DNA of 45,509 bases from an uncultured Lachnospiraceae bacterium (GCA_947588845.1 CANQAR010000020.1:1-45509), one strand, 5' to 3'. Counted from the stretch's first letter, positions 8,755-18,281 are shown. Notes: generated by a model not told the origin, from the letters alone. Translations and numbers: made by a program.

Positions 8755-9259
8755 ATGCTGGAAGAGTTAAGGAAGCTGATATACGAAGTGAATCTAGAGT
8801 TTTACAGAGTTTTCCCATTTATTGGAGGTGTCACTCACACGCATTCAATCAATGCGGTTGTGTTAGCCCAGGCTTGCCTTGACATTCCAGTGCTTGGAAT
8901 CACTCATGTGGATATTTCTATGGACTGATTCCTTGTACGAGGGATTTAAAACAGCAGGAAGTTGAAGAAACCTATAGTGTAAACATTAAAAAGGTTATTG
9001 TGGAATGTGTCAATGAACGTAGGATTGATCCTATGACTGTTTTCGGAATCGTCGTAAAGAATCATGAGTCTTTTAGTTGGGGAAAGGATGTTGCTCACGT
9101 CTGTCTATCATGCTGTTTTGGTGGAGGATGTAGCTGAAATGAATATAGAGACTCTGTAGCTGAATTCAGATGCAGAAATCAAATAAATATGTACTGGATA
9201 AACATTGTATAAGGAAGTATGCTCTAATGTATACCATGGACAGGGGAAGAAGTAGATGA
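8755..9259 (+). pseudogene. AraD-like pentulose-5-phosphate 4-epimerase, decayed
   Basis: The three frames together read as a class II aldolase/L-ribulose-5-phosphate 4-epimerase. Frame one (8755-8928) gives MLEELRKLIYEVNLE and then IGGVTHTHS with the zinc-binding HxH. Frame two (8916-9137) gives GLIPCTRDLKQQEVEETY, KKVIVE and SFSWGKDVAH. Frame three holds YHAVLVEDVAEMNIETL, a stop, and finally LDKHCIRKYAL. There are several frameshifts, in-frame stops and a loss of about 60 codons after residue 15. The ancestral stop at 9257-9259 overlaps the next LicD ATG (9256) as ATGA, so it was part of this operon. It points to a pentulose-phosphate supply step, now lost. Confidence 0.75.
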
Positions 9260-10086
9260 GTACGATAAGCGCTAAAGAAGCACAGCTTAAAGTAAAAAAG
9301 ATTCAAGACACGATCTATCCAATTCTTTGTGAGATTGATTCATTTTGCACAAAAAGGGGGATACAGTACTATTTATGTGCGGGTTCATGTCTCGGAGCAG
9401 TACGTCATAAAGGCTTTATACCGTGGGACGATGACGCAGACATAATGCTGCCTCGTCAATACTATGATAGATTCATAGAAGAGTATTCAAAATATCAAGA
9501 TCGAAAGTATCAAATTGGTGCGATTTCTATAAACAAGGATTGGAATCGAGAGTTTTGCAGGGTTTGGAATGACAAAACAAGTCTTCATCTTAATAAATTA
9601 GAGGATGTTAACTTGGGTGTCTTTGTAGATGTATTTCCTATTGATGGATTTCCAACAGATAAAGTTGCCCAGAGGATGTATCTAGCTCATATGAAAATTT
9701 TATCTAGTCTAGGTCTTGCGACAATTAAATCTGAATTCTTTGAAGGCGAAAAATTTAGATTTCTAAAAAGAATCTTGAAGGTCATTCTAAAACCATTAGG
9801 TATGCGTTATTTTGCTAAGAAAATGGACAAGTTAGCGAGGAAATATCCATTTTCTTCTTCAAAGTATGTTGGAGTAGGAATTGCTCCAGGATATGGGAAA
9901 AGAGAGATTATGCCAAAGAGTGTTATAGAAAAGGAAATACGGATGCGGTTTGTGGATCGTGATTTTTCAATTCCACTTGACTATGATACATATCTCTCAA
10001 ATCTTTATGGCAACTATATGGAAATCCCAAGGAATGCAGAGGAAAATGGGTACACACACCTTCAAGACTGGGATATAAAATTCTAA
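9256..10086 (+). CDS. licD: LicD-family phosphotransferase 2
   Basis: LicD protein of 276 residues with GSCLGAVRHKGFIPWDDDAD (metal-binding aspartates), VFVDVFPIDGFP and a C-terminal YLSNLYGNYMEIP. AGGGGAAG sits 8 nt before ATG 9256. It is closely related to the next gene (10114) and more distant from the first LicD (6031), so 9256 and 10114 probably arose by duplication. It would transfer a CDP-activated phospho-group to the glycan; the group is not known. Confidence 0.87.
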   Translation: MSTISAKEAQLKVKKIQDTIYPILCEIDSFCTKRGIQYYLCAGSCLGAVRHKGFIPWDDDADIMLPRQYYDRFIEEYSKYQDRKYQIGAISINKDWNREFCRVWNDKTSLHLNKLEDVNLGVFVDVFPIDGFPTDKVAQRMYLAHMKILSSLGLATIKSEFFEGEKFRFLKRILKVILKPLGMRYFAKKMDKLARKYPFSSSKYVGVGIAPGYGKREIMPKSVIEKEIRMRFVDRDFSIPLDYDTYLSNLYGNYMEIPRNAEENGYTHLQDWDIKF

Positions 10087-10113
10087 TTTTCTTGATAATT
10101 GGGTGAGAAGATA

Positions 10114-10944
10114 ATGGATGAGCAGTATAAAATTAATGAAACAATAATCAAAATGCAGGATGTCGTATACGAAATTTTATGTGAGATAGATGATTTTTGC
10201 AGGAAGAATAGTATTAGGTACTTTCTTTCCGGTGGAACATGTCTTGGTGCAGTACGTCATAATGGATTCATTCCATGGGATGATGATGGAGATATTATGA
10301 TGCCTAGAGATGATTTCGAGCGTTTTGTGAAGGCGTTTAAGAAAAATCATTCGGACTCAGTTGATATAGGCGCACTTTCGATAGACGATAAGTGGAATAT
10401 ACCTTATGCGAGAATATGGAATAAGCGCACTCATATTGTGCATAAAACGGTATACGATCCTGGTATAGGAGTAAGTGTAGATGTTTTTCCTATTGATGGA
10501 TTACCCAAGGGAAAGCATCGAAAGAAAGTTTTCTTTGCTTATCTCAAGTATCTGGATATTATGTGTTCGGAGGCTAAAAGAAAGGGATTTTCCTCAAGGC
10601 ATAAATTCAAGGTGCTGAGGAAAGGTATGGGTGCGGTTGCTAGGATATTTGGCTCTCGTTATTTTGCCCAAAGAATGAATATTGTAGCAAGTAAACAAAG
10701 GTTTGATGAATCCGAATATGTTGCGTGTAGTATGCCAGTGCACTACGGAGAAAGGGAAGTCATCAAGCGAGAATTGATGTTAGAGTCAGTGGACAGGAAG
10801 TTCCGTGACAAGATATTTTGGATTCCCAAAGGATATGATACCTATTTGCGTAATTTGTATGGGGATAATTATATGGAAATACCTACCCCACTCGATGCAA
10901 TTAATCATCAAGAGTCTTGGGAAGTAAAATTTGATTGGGAATGA
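10114..10944 (+). CDS. licD: LicD-family phosphotransferase 3
   Basis: LicD protein of 276 residues, tandem paralogue of the preceding gene. It has GTCLGAVRHNGFIPWDDDGD, GVSVDVFPIDGLPKG, the CSMPVHYGEREVI segment and NLYGDNYMEIPTP. ATG 10114 is chosen because GGTGAGAAG lies just ahead; a TTG at 10099 in the same frame lacks a site. The decayed LicD that follows resembles it most, including the VHYGERE stretch. Confidence 0.87.
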   Translation: MDEQYKINETIIKMQDVVYEILCEIDDFCRKNSIRYFLSGGTCLGAVRHNGFIPWDDDGDIMMPRDDFERFVKAFKKNHSDSVDIGALSIDDKWNIPYARIWNKRTHIVHKTVYDPGIGVSVDVFPIDGLPKGKHRKKVFFAYLKYLDIMCSEAKRKGFSSRHKFKVLRKGMGAVARIFGSRYFAQRMNIVASKQRFDESEYVACSMPVHYGEREVIKRELMLESVDRKFRDKIFWIPKGYDTYLRNLYGDNYMEIPTPLDAINHQESWEVKFDWE

Positions 10945-11039
10945 TTCATGGTATAGTCTTATTGGATTTCTACAGGAAAAACAATTAAGAAAAGTAATAT
11001 TAATGATGAGAGATATAGTTAATATAAATAGAACTGCAA

Positions 11040-12102
11040 AAAGAACGAAGATGCCATTTTGAAATACTGTGGGAGATTGATTCTTATTGCAATGAGAATG
11101 ATGCTGGGGTCAAAAGGAATTTTGCCCCCATGATGCCACGGATTTCTCCGCACTTCGTGCTCACGAAATCCTGAAACACCTCAAATCCGCACATTTTTCC
11201 ATGAAAAATGGCTCCTTTTCGGTGTTTTTGGGGGCTCAGTGTCATGCTTTTCCATGCGAACATGGAACGCATGACCTTTCGACCCTGGCATCATGAGAAT
11301 GGAATCAAGTACTTCCTTTCTGATGGAACTGTTTAGGAGCAGTACGCCATCAGGGTTCTAGCCCTAGGATGATGATGGCGATGTCATGATGCTAAGAGAG
11401 GATTATGAAAAATTTATTAGTGGATTTTCAACCTTGACATTGAGCAGATTCAGAAATTTCACATTAGAAAATAATAAAAATGCAATGTATCATATGCGAG
11501 AGTATGAGATCCTAATATCAGAATTAACTATAAAAACAGTTTATGTTCCGGAAATAGGCGTTAATGTTGACTATTTCCTATTGATAGAGTATCAGACAAT
11601 TCTTTTGGGTACAAAACGTATTACTGGAAATTAAAGATTTTTGATAATATTCGCTCGAAAGCGGTTAGAAAGGAATATCTGGCGCGCATCGATTTGTTGC
11701 ATTCAGAAAAGTGGTAGGTAACATAGCAAAATTGTTTGATGCTTACTCTTTCGCATCAATGATGAATTTATTAGCAAAAGCGAATCGATTATGAGACGTT
11801 AGATCTGGTTGCCTGCAATTTTCCTGTTCATTATGGCGAACGGGAGATAATTGATAAAAAGTATATGTTTGAACAAGTATATATAGAATTTGAAAATTTA
11901 AGGTCGCGGTTCCTTCAGGATATAAAAAATATTTAAGAAATTTATCTAATGACGACCATATGAAGATCTTGGATGCTTTTCAAGTTAGCAGTACCTAGAA
12001 GTATGGGATGTTGTTTTTGACGTTGCACCGAATGAAAATCTAAATATTGAGTTGAATTTTAAGAATTGGGATCTATGTTCCAATATCAGAGGTTATAACT
12101 AA
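11040..12102 (+). pseudogene. LicD-family gene 4, decayed and interrupted
   Basis: Fragments in changing frames match the upstream LicD paralogues. EILWEIDSYCNEN occurs before position 11100. After the inserted element come KYFLSDGT, AVRHQGF-like codons, a TAG in place of the conserved tryptophan, then DDDGDVMMLREDYEKFISGF. Much later VHYGEREIIDKKYMFE and EVWDVVFD appear. In-frame stops, frameshifts and the 193-bp insertion make it non-functional. A short open frame at 11386-11634 is only a piece of this relic. Confidence 0.75.
11100..11292 (-). mobile_element. 193-bp MITE-like element, copy 1 (inverted relative to copy 2)
   Basis: The ends form imperfect inverted repeats (GATGCTGGGGTCAAAAGG at the left; reverse complement of the right end GATGCCAGGGTCGAAAGG). 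ATGAGAAT stands directly on both sides (11092-11099 and 11293-11300), an 8-bp target duplication (9 bp if the ambiguous G is counted). The same 193 bp occurs at 41667-41859 in opposite orientation, differing at only about five positions. Internal near-palindromes suggest folding. No transposase lies within. Confidence 0.85.
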
Positions 12103-12119
12103 TAAGGATTTGAACAAGT

Positions 12120-13322
12120 ATGAAAAATAAGAAGAGTTTCAATATAAGATTTAAAACTAATATATGCAATCCGATTTTTATGAGTTTACTGATTTTGGGT
12201 GTAATTGAGCCATCTGGAATTTTAGATATGTCAGAAATGTATGGTGGCATATGGCGAATTATACATTTACCTTTTACTTTGCTGTTGTATTTTTCTCTTT
12301 TGTTTTGTATTATTATTCTTTTTTCAAATAGCACTAAACGAGTTGATTTATTTTCAATATTAATAGTTCTATTTTGGGGTTGGACAATCTTTACGAATGT
12401 AATAAATGGTCATGGATTTTGGGAATCAACATTCTTTTCATTTAAAGTTTTGGTAGGTATTTCGATACTTCGATACTACTTATTGAATGATTATCTAGAA
12501 GAATATGTTGCAGTTTTTCATTTTTGGATGGTTGTGTTTGTGGTCATAAATGTTATAACACAGTTGGTTTATCCAAACGGGTTATATGTTGGTGCAACAT
12601 TGTCTGGCATGTGGTTTTTTGGAAACAGAAATGCGTTTATATTCTTTTACTATATGGGCATCATGTTTGCCACATTACATTATCTGACGAAATATAAAAA
12701 ACTAAAGTTTTCCTACTTCTTATATATAGCATTGCTGGTTTTCTCTGAGATCATAGGAGGTTCTGTGACGAGCGGCATTTCAATAATCGTAACAGTTCTT
12801 ATGATCGTGTTCTTACGAAATATTAAGACATCTAAATATAAAATATGTGGCATTAGTATGATTGTATCAATTATTTTATCATATCTGATTATAAGTTTTG
12901 GAGTCAATACTTCAATCGCAAGAGTAATGGAGATGTACCTAAATAGGACTGTGAAATTTACTGGTAGGACTACAATATGGAATACTGCTCTACAATTGCT
13001 GGAAGGTCATCAATTTATGGGTCTAGGGTGGGCTGAAATTCCTGTCAATTGGAATTGGGATGTATATCAATGCCATAATAATTATTTGGATTTGATTTTT
13101 ACAGGTGGCATTATTCTTCTTATTATATATTTTGCTTTAGTATATGTTGCAATTAGAAGATTGGATGCTAAAGAAAAAAATATTAGTCATGCAATTTTAG
13201 CATTCCTGTTTGTTGGATATACAATAGTATATATTGCGGAGGCCCGAAGAAAGGAAGTTGGTATATTCCTTTTATTAGCTATGATGTATTATTCGAAATA
13301 TTTCAATAAGAGGATCGTATGA
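12120..13322 (+). CDS. wzy: O-antigen/capsule polymerase (Wzy-like)
   Basis: A 400-residue membrane protein with about ten hydrophobic segments, the layout of Wzy polymerases and O-antigen ligases. The GNRNAFIFFYYM stretch and the later long periplasmic-loop region with GRTTIWNTALQLLEGHQFMG, GLGWAEIP and QCHNNYLDLIFTGG fit the O-antigen ligase/polymerase family (PF04932-like). It would join undecaprenyl-linked repeat units outside the membrane. Very AT-rich, like many Wzy genes. It lies directly after the LicD relic, with no good ribosome site before ATG 12120. Confidence 0.82.
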   Translation: MKNKKSFNIRFKTNICNPIFMSLLILGVIEPSGILDMSEMYGGIWRIIHLPFTLLLYFSLLFCIIILFSNSTKRVDLFSILIVLFWGWTIFTNVINGHGFWESTFFSFKVLVGISILRYYLLNDYLEEYVAVFHFWMVVFVVINVITQLVYPNGLYVGATLSGMWFFGNRNAFIFFYYMGIMFATLHYLTKYKKLKFSYFLYIALLVFSEIIGGSVTSGISIIVTVLMIVFLRNIKTSKYKICGISMIVSIILSYLIISFGVNTSIARVMEMYLNRTVKFTGRTTIWNTALQLLEGHQFMGLGWAEIPVNWNWDVYQCHNNYLDLIFTGGIILLIIYFALVYVAIRRLDAKEKNISHAILAFLFVGYTIVYIAEARRKEVGIFLLLAMMYYSKYFNKRIV

Positions 13323-13348
13323 CCTGACAAGAAAGGAATTGAGATTGT

Positions 13349-14377
13349 ATGAAGTTATATATTTGTGTTACTTATTATCATGTACTGATTAGCACAATAA
13401 AATGTATTCTTTCAGAAGAAAAATATGATGTGCTGTTATCAAATCGTATTCCGGGTTATGAGGAATTATATTTGTCGCTTGAAAAATCAGGTGTATTCCA
13501 TAGAATTATTGAGTATGACAACGTGAGCATTTGGAATGAGGAAAAGAAGGTTAACCAGCGACTGGATCAATTCCTCCATCAATATCAAAATAAAAAGATT
13601 GTTGAAAAATACTTGAAACTGGATTTCGGTCAGTATTCTGCTATTTATCTATTTCAAGATGTTCATTATCTTGCCTATTATCTGATTGCCAAGGGATATA
13701 AATATCATCTATTGGAGGACGCTCTGGATTATTATAGATACTTTGATAAATATTATAGCATAACGAAAGCAAGCTATGATAGGAATTCACTGAAGTTTAG
13801 AATTAAACGGTTGACAGGGCTTGGCACACAGGCCTGGGGCAATTCGGATGCCTGTATTGACGTGGAAGTCAACAGCTTGCAAAACTTGCAATATCAGAAC
13901 GAAAAGTTTTTTGAAGTGCCCAGAAAAGAATTATTTGGGAAGCTATCACCTGAACAAAGGAAAACAGTTTTTAACATTTTTGCAGAAAACAAAAATATGG
14001 ATGATAGCCATGAGGATGCTGTATTGCTTTGCACACAGCCATTATATAATGATGGCCATGTGTCAACGATGATAACTCAATTAAAGGTGTTTGAGTCCAT
14101 CGTAAAGGACTACTGTAATAAGGGCTATAAGGTTGTTATAAAACCTCATCCCAGAGATGAAGGCGATTATTCTGCTATGATTGATAGGTATCATTGTGGG
14201 TATATAGATAAGAATCTTCCCTCTGAGGTGTTGAACTATAACCCGGATTCAAAACCGTACTATGCAGCTATATCTGTGACATCCACCTCGATCAATTTTC
14301 TTGATTGCGCAATAAACAAAGTGTTTATAGGAATGGATTATGTGCAGAAGATCGACACTGAGGATAGGCATCGTTGA
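13349..14377 (+). CDS. Polysialyltransferase/GT52-like glycosyltransferase, C-end likely frameshifted
   Basis: A 342-residue protein without membrane segments. It starts LYICVTYYHVLIS and later shows VVIKPHPRDEGDYSAMIDRY, NLPSEVLNY and AISVTSTSINF. This pattern is that of the GT52/POLYST group, whose known members use CMP-sialic acid. The presence of a KdsB-like CMP-transferase in the same operon fits a CMP-ulosonate donor. The frame ends abruptly with DTEDRHR. A one-base shift near 14366 continues as GIVDDLPVQMIGKFFFELSN to a stop at 14460-14462, overlapping the next gene. The end may therefore be a frameshift. Confidence 0.62.
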   Translation: MKLYICVTYYHVLISTIKCILSEEKYDVLLSNRIPGYEELYLSLEKSGVFHRIIEYDNVSIWNEEKKVNQRLDQFLHQYQNKKIVEKYLKLDFGQYSAIYLFQDVHYLAYYLIAKGYKYHLLEDALDYYRYFDKYYSITKASYDRNSLKFRIKRLTGLGTQAWGNSDACIDVEVNSLQNLQYQNEKFFEVPRKELFGKLSPEQRKTVFNIFAENKNMDDSHEDAVLLCTQPLYNDGHVSTMITQLKVFESIVKDYCNKGYKVVIKPHPRDEGDYSAMIDRYHCGYIDKNLPSEVLNYNPDSKPYYAAISVTSTSINFLDCAINKVFIGMDYVQKIDTEDRHR

Positions 14378-14436
14378 TGATCTCCCTGTTCAAATGATCG
14401 GCAAATTCTTTTTTGAGCTTTCGAATGGTGATGTAG

Positions 14437-15912
14437 ATGACGATAAACGACAAGAATTTTAAAAATTCATTATTAAAAGAATATAATAAAATGTCTACAC
14501 CGGCAAAGGCTGGTATGTGGTTCACCATATGTGGTTTTCTTCAAAGAGGTATTTCGTTTTTAACGACCCCTGTTTTCACACGCATTCTTACAACCGAACA
14601 GTATGGAATTGTTAGCGTATATAATACTTGGGTTGAACTGATATCAATTCTCTGCACACTCAACCTTTTTTACGGTGGATTTAATAACGGTATGCGCGAC
14701 TATAAAGATCGTAGAGATGAGTATGTATCTGCTGTTCAAGGCTTGATTACTGCCGTAACGGTATGTTGGGTTGTTATATATTTTGTCAGCTGTTCTTTTT
14801 GGAATAAGCTGCTTGAGATGCCCTTCCCAATTGTGTTAATAATGTTTCTTCAAATTATTGCTTCAGCAGCATTATCATTATGGGCAGCACGGGAAAGATT
14901 TGAATTTAGATATAAAAACTTAGTGATAGTTACAGTTGCGAATATACTATTGGGAGCAGTCATCCCCATTATTGCAATTGTACTATCTGCGCCCGAAAAT
15001 GGAGCAAACGCTAGAATTATTGCCCATGCGATTTCTGTCATTCTTGTATGCGGATGTATATACATTCACAATATAAGAAAAGGGAAGGTTTTTTATTCAA
15101 AAGAAATTTGGAAAGTAGCGTTCTTCTTTAATTTGCCTTTGCTTCCGCATTATTTATCTACGATGATATTAAATCATTCTGACAGGATAATGATTAGTAA
15201 AATGGTTGGATCAAGCGAAGCGGCTATTTATAGTGTTGCTTATTCTGCCGCGATGGTACTTAATATTCTTGCAACTTCGATCAATCAATCATTTGCACCA
15301 TGGATTTATGGTGAGATTGATAGAAAAGAATATGGCAGAATCGCGAAAGTAGGAAATGCAATGTTTGCAGCAATAGCGCTGATATTGATGATGCTGATTG
15401 CTTTTGCCCCGGAAGCCATCGCGGTTTTTGCGGGTTCAAAGTATACTGAAGCTGTAAAGATAGTTCCATCCGTGGCGTCCAGTCTTTACTTTATCTTTAT
15501 GTATCAGATATTTGCCAATGTCGAGTTCTACTATAAACGCAACAAGTTTATAGCTTATGCATCTATGTCAGGAGCTGCACTGAATCTTATATTAAATTAT
15601 TTCGGAATAAAGCTTTTCGGATATATCGCGCCTGGTTATACAACCTTGATCTGTTATATTGTCTTTGGTGTGGCTCATTACCTGTTTATGAAACAGATTT
15701 GCAAGGAAGAATTGGATGGAATAAAACTATTTGACTCGAAAACTATTTTTGCGATGGCTATAGGATTGACATTGTTTTCTGTTTTAATGGTATTTTTGTA
15801 TCTATATACTATTGTACGATACGTTATATTAGCTGCCATTATTATCGCAATAGCTGCCAACAGAAACAAATTGATTAAGTATTTAAAAATATTTAAGAAT
15901 AAGGAGGACTAA
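14437..15912 (+). CDS. wzx: Polysaccharide flippase (Wzx-like)
   Basis: MOP-superfamily exporter of 491 residues with about twelve to fourteen membrane helices. The N-terminal block AGMWFTICGFLQRGISFLTT with TPVFTRILTTEQYGIVSVYNT is typical of Wzx/RfbX proteins. It moves undecaprenyl-linked repeat units across the membrane and pairs with the Wzy-like gene at 12120. It probably overlaps the true end of the upstream transferase. It ends just before a strong AAGGAGG site for the next gene. Confidence 0.9.
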   Translation: MTINDKNFKNSLLKEYNKMSTPAKAGMWFTICGFLQRGISFLTTPVFTRILTTEQYGIVSVYNTWVELISILCTLNLFYGGFNNGMRDYKDRRDEYVSAVQGLITAVTVCWVVIYFVSCSFWNKLLEMPFPIVLIMFLQIIASAALSLWAARERFEFRYKNLVIVTVANILLGAVIPIIAIVLSAPENGANARIIAHAISVILVCGCIYIHNIRKGKVFYSKEIWKVAFFFNLPLLPHYLSTMILNHSDRIMISKMVGSSEAAIYSVAYSAAMVLNILATSINQSFAPWIYGEIDRKEYGRIAKVGNAMFAAIALILMMLIAFAPEAIAVFAGSKYTEAVKIVPSVASSLYFIFMYQIFANVEFYYKRNKFIAYASMSGAALNLILNYFGIKLFGYIAPGYTTLICYIVFGVAHYLFMKQICKEELDGIKLFDSKTIFAMAIGLTLFSVLMVFLYLYTIVRYVILAAIIIAIAANRNKLIKYLKIFKNKED

Positions 15913-15916
15913 AGTG

Positions 15917-16681
15917 ATGAAGATCATTGGTGTTATTCCTGCGCGTTACAAATCATCCCGTTTTCCCGGAAAGCCGCTGGTAGATATTTGCGGCAAGCCT
16001 ATGGTTTGGTGGACTTATCAGCAGGCAATTCAAGTTACGGAATTCGATGAAGTATATGTGGCAACAGATGATCAGAGGATTTTTGACACTTGCATTGAAT
16101 TAGGTGTGAATGTCATTATGACTTCCGAAGATAATAAGACTGGAACAGATCGTGTTGGAGAGGTTGCCAGAAAAATTCCTGCTGACATTATTGTGAATGT
16201 CCAGGGCGATGAGCCTTTAATGGCTCCAGAGACAATTCGAGCGGCTATTCTTCCGATGATTGACGATCCTTCTATCCAGGTGACTAATCTTATGGCGCGT
16301 ATTACTGATCCTGTTGAATTGATTAATTCGACGATTCCTAAGGTTATAACAAATAAGGATAATATCGGAGTATATATGACGAGAGCGGCAGCACCGTACC
16401 CGAAGGGAAGCATAGATTATCCGTTCTACAAGCAGATTTGCGTTTATGCTTTTAGAACGGATGCTCTTGCTTTCTATTGTGAATACGGAAAGAACTACGG
16501 GAAAGCAAAGATAGAGGCGATCGAAGATATCGAGCTTCTCCGATTCATTGAGAATGGTTATAAGATTAAGTTCATGGAAGTAGAGGTTGAAAGCTTGGCT
16601 GTTGATACGCCCAATGATCTTGATAAGGTTCGCTCCATTATGGCTGCTAAAATAAAGGCGGGCGAAATTAGCAATCACTAA
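15917..16681 (+). CDS. kdsB: KdsB-like CMP-ulosonate synthetase
   Basis: CMP-3-deoxy-D-manno-octulosonate (Kdo) synthetase family, 254 residues. It opens with GVIPARYKSSRFPGKPL (CTP loop) and has KTGTDRVGEVA, IIVNVQGDEPLM and the C-terminal ESLAVDTPNDLDKV. Such enzymes activate 2-keto-3-deoxy sugar acids as CMP derivatives. KdsB usually serves lipopolysaccharide in Gram-negatives. Here no KdsA or KdsC is seen, and the next genes encode an aldolase and a KDG-kinase-like protein. The real substrate may therefore be another ulosonic acid. AAGGAGG at 15901-15907 favours ATG 15917 over GTG 15914. Confidence 0.85.
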   Translation: MKIIGVIPARYKSSRFPGKPLVDICGKPMVWWTYQQAIQVTEFDEVYVATDDQRIFDTCIELGVNVIMTSEDNKTGTDRVGEVARKIPADIIVNVQGDEPLMAPETIRAAILPMIDDPSIQVTNLMARITDPVELINSTIPKVITNKDNIGVYMTRAAAPYPKGSIDYPFYKQICVYAFRTDALAFYCEYGKNYGKAKIEAIEDIELLRFIENGYKIKFMEVEVESLAVDTPNDLDKVRSIMAAKIKAGEISNH

Positions 16682-16700
16682 AGGCTTCGGAGGAATCAGA

Positions 16701-18281
16701 ATGAATAAGGTATATGTTTTAGACTGCACTTTACGTGACGGAGGATATTGTAACAAATGGCGATTCGGTTTTGATAATGCCAAGAAGATAACATCTGGAT
16801 TAGTAGAAGCAGATGTTGAGATTGTAGAATGCGGTTTTATTACAAATAAGATCGTTTATAGTCCTGAAGTAACCAAGTTTACTACCCTTGACGAAGCTGC
16901 AAAGATTATCCCTGAGAACCGGGAAGGGAAAATCTTTGTAGCCATGATGAATTATGGTGAGTACAGCATTGACGATCTTCCTCCTTATGATGGTTCCTCT
17001 ATCGATGGCATAAGGGTTGCGTATCATAAAAAAAACAGGTATGAAGCTCTGGATCTGTGTAAGGCCATTAAAGCAAAGGGGTATCTTGTGTTTATCCAGG
17101 CAATGGTATCCCTTAGTTATTCAGATGAAGAGTTTCTAGAAACAATCCATATTGTTAATGATTTTGAACCTTATGCTTTCTATATTGTGGACAGTTTTGG
17201 TATGATGAAAGGAAAAGACCTTACTCGTCTTTTCTTCATGGTTGAACATAACCTTAAAGAGAGTATATGGATCGGTTTCCATAGTCACAATAATATGCAG
17301 TTAGCATATTCCAATGCTCAACAGCTAATAGCTGTACAGACAAACAGGAATCTGATTATCGATTCTTCCATTATGGGAATGGGTAGAGGAGCTGGAAATC
17401 TTAATACAGAATTGTTCGTTGAATATCTTAACGAGAATTCAGGAAAGAAATATCAGCTTAAGCCACTTCTCACAATTGTAGATAAGATTTTAACTCGGTT
17501 TTATGAGCGGAGTTATTGGGGATATAGTTTACCTAACTATATCTCTGCTTCCCACAATGCTCATCCCAATTATGCCAGTTATCTTGATGAAAAAAAGACT
17601 CTTACTTTTGAAGATATGAGCAATATTTTCGATATGATGGATGATGATAAGAAGGTATCTTATGACAAAGCCTATATCGAGGAACTTTATCTGAAGTATC
17701 AGGAAAAGGATAGAGTTCAAGAGGAACATTTGTCCGATTTTGCGGAAAGAATAGCCGGAAAGACTGCTCTGATTATTGCTCCAGGATTGAGTTCGATTGT
17801 AGAAAGAAAAAAAATAGTTGATTGTGCCGCTAGAAATGAAATTGTCACAATCAGCATTAACTACGATTATGATGAGAAATTGACCGATTTTATCTTTCTT
17901 AGTAATCTTCGGCGATACAGAGATCTTCCTGCGGAGAAGAAGGGGAAGAGTATTGTAACATCCAATATCCCGGCTGTTGATGTCTATTTACAGGTTCGTT
18001 ATAAAGATCTGTTAAACAAGGTTGAGGCTGTAGAAGATAATGCGGGACTCATGTTAATTCATTTCCTGGTAAGCCAGGGTATAAAGAAAGTATATATTGC
18101 TGGTATGGATGGTTATTCGACTAATCCCGATGAGAATTATGCCGATCAGAAGATGAATTTTTATACACAGAAAGAACTGGTGGAGAAAAAAAATACAGGT
18201 ATGATAACAGTGCTTAAGGGATATCAGGAACAAGTCGATATTGAATTCCTTACAACTCCTAAGTATGTGTCAATAGACTGA
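16701..18281 (+). CDS. DRE-TIM aldolase fused to a DUF115/GT42-like Rossmann domain
   Basis: 526 residues. Residues 1-300 form an HMGL-like TIM barrel: LDCTLRDGGYCNKW (variant of the DRE motif; Asp8 and Arg12), VDSFGMM, and the metal-binding pair H194/H196 in GFHSHNNMQ, as in 4-hydroxy-2-oxovalerate aldolase. Residues about 345-526 form a second domain that starts GKTALIIAPGLSS and has FLVSQGIKKVYIAGMDGYS. This loosely resembles DUF115 or sialyltransferase GT42 proteins; the assignment is weak. The aldolase could make or split a 2-keto-3-deoxy acid from pyruvate and an aldehyde. The gene lies 19 nt after the CMP-transferase with a GGAGGA site, so the two probably share a pathway. Confidence 0.72.
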   Translation: MNKVYVLDCTLRDGGYCNKWRFGFDNAKKITSGLVEADVEIVECGFITNKIVYSPEVTKFTTLDEAAKIIPENREGKIFVAMMNYGEYSIDDLPPYDGSSIDGIRVAYHKKNRYEALDLCKAIKAKGYLVFIQAMVSLSYSDEEFLETIHIVNDFEPYAFYIVDSFGMMKGKDLTRLFFMVEHNLKESIWIGFHSHNNMQLAYSNAQQLIAVQTNRNLIIDSSIMGMGRGAGNLNTELFVEYLNENSGKKYQLKPLLTIVDKILTRFYERSYWGYSLPNYISASHNAHPNYASYLDEKKTLTFEDMSNIFDMMDDDKKVSYDKAYIEELYLKYQEKDRVQEEHLSDFAERIAGKTALIIAPGLSSIVERKKIVDCAARNEIVTISINYDYDEKLTDFIFLSNLRRYRDLPAEKKGKSIVTSNIPAVDVYLQVRYKDLLNKVEAVEDNAGLMLIHFLVSQGIKKVYIAGMDGYSTNPDENYADQKMNFYTQKELVEKKNTGMITVLKGYQEQVDIEFLTTPKYVSID

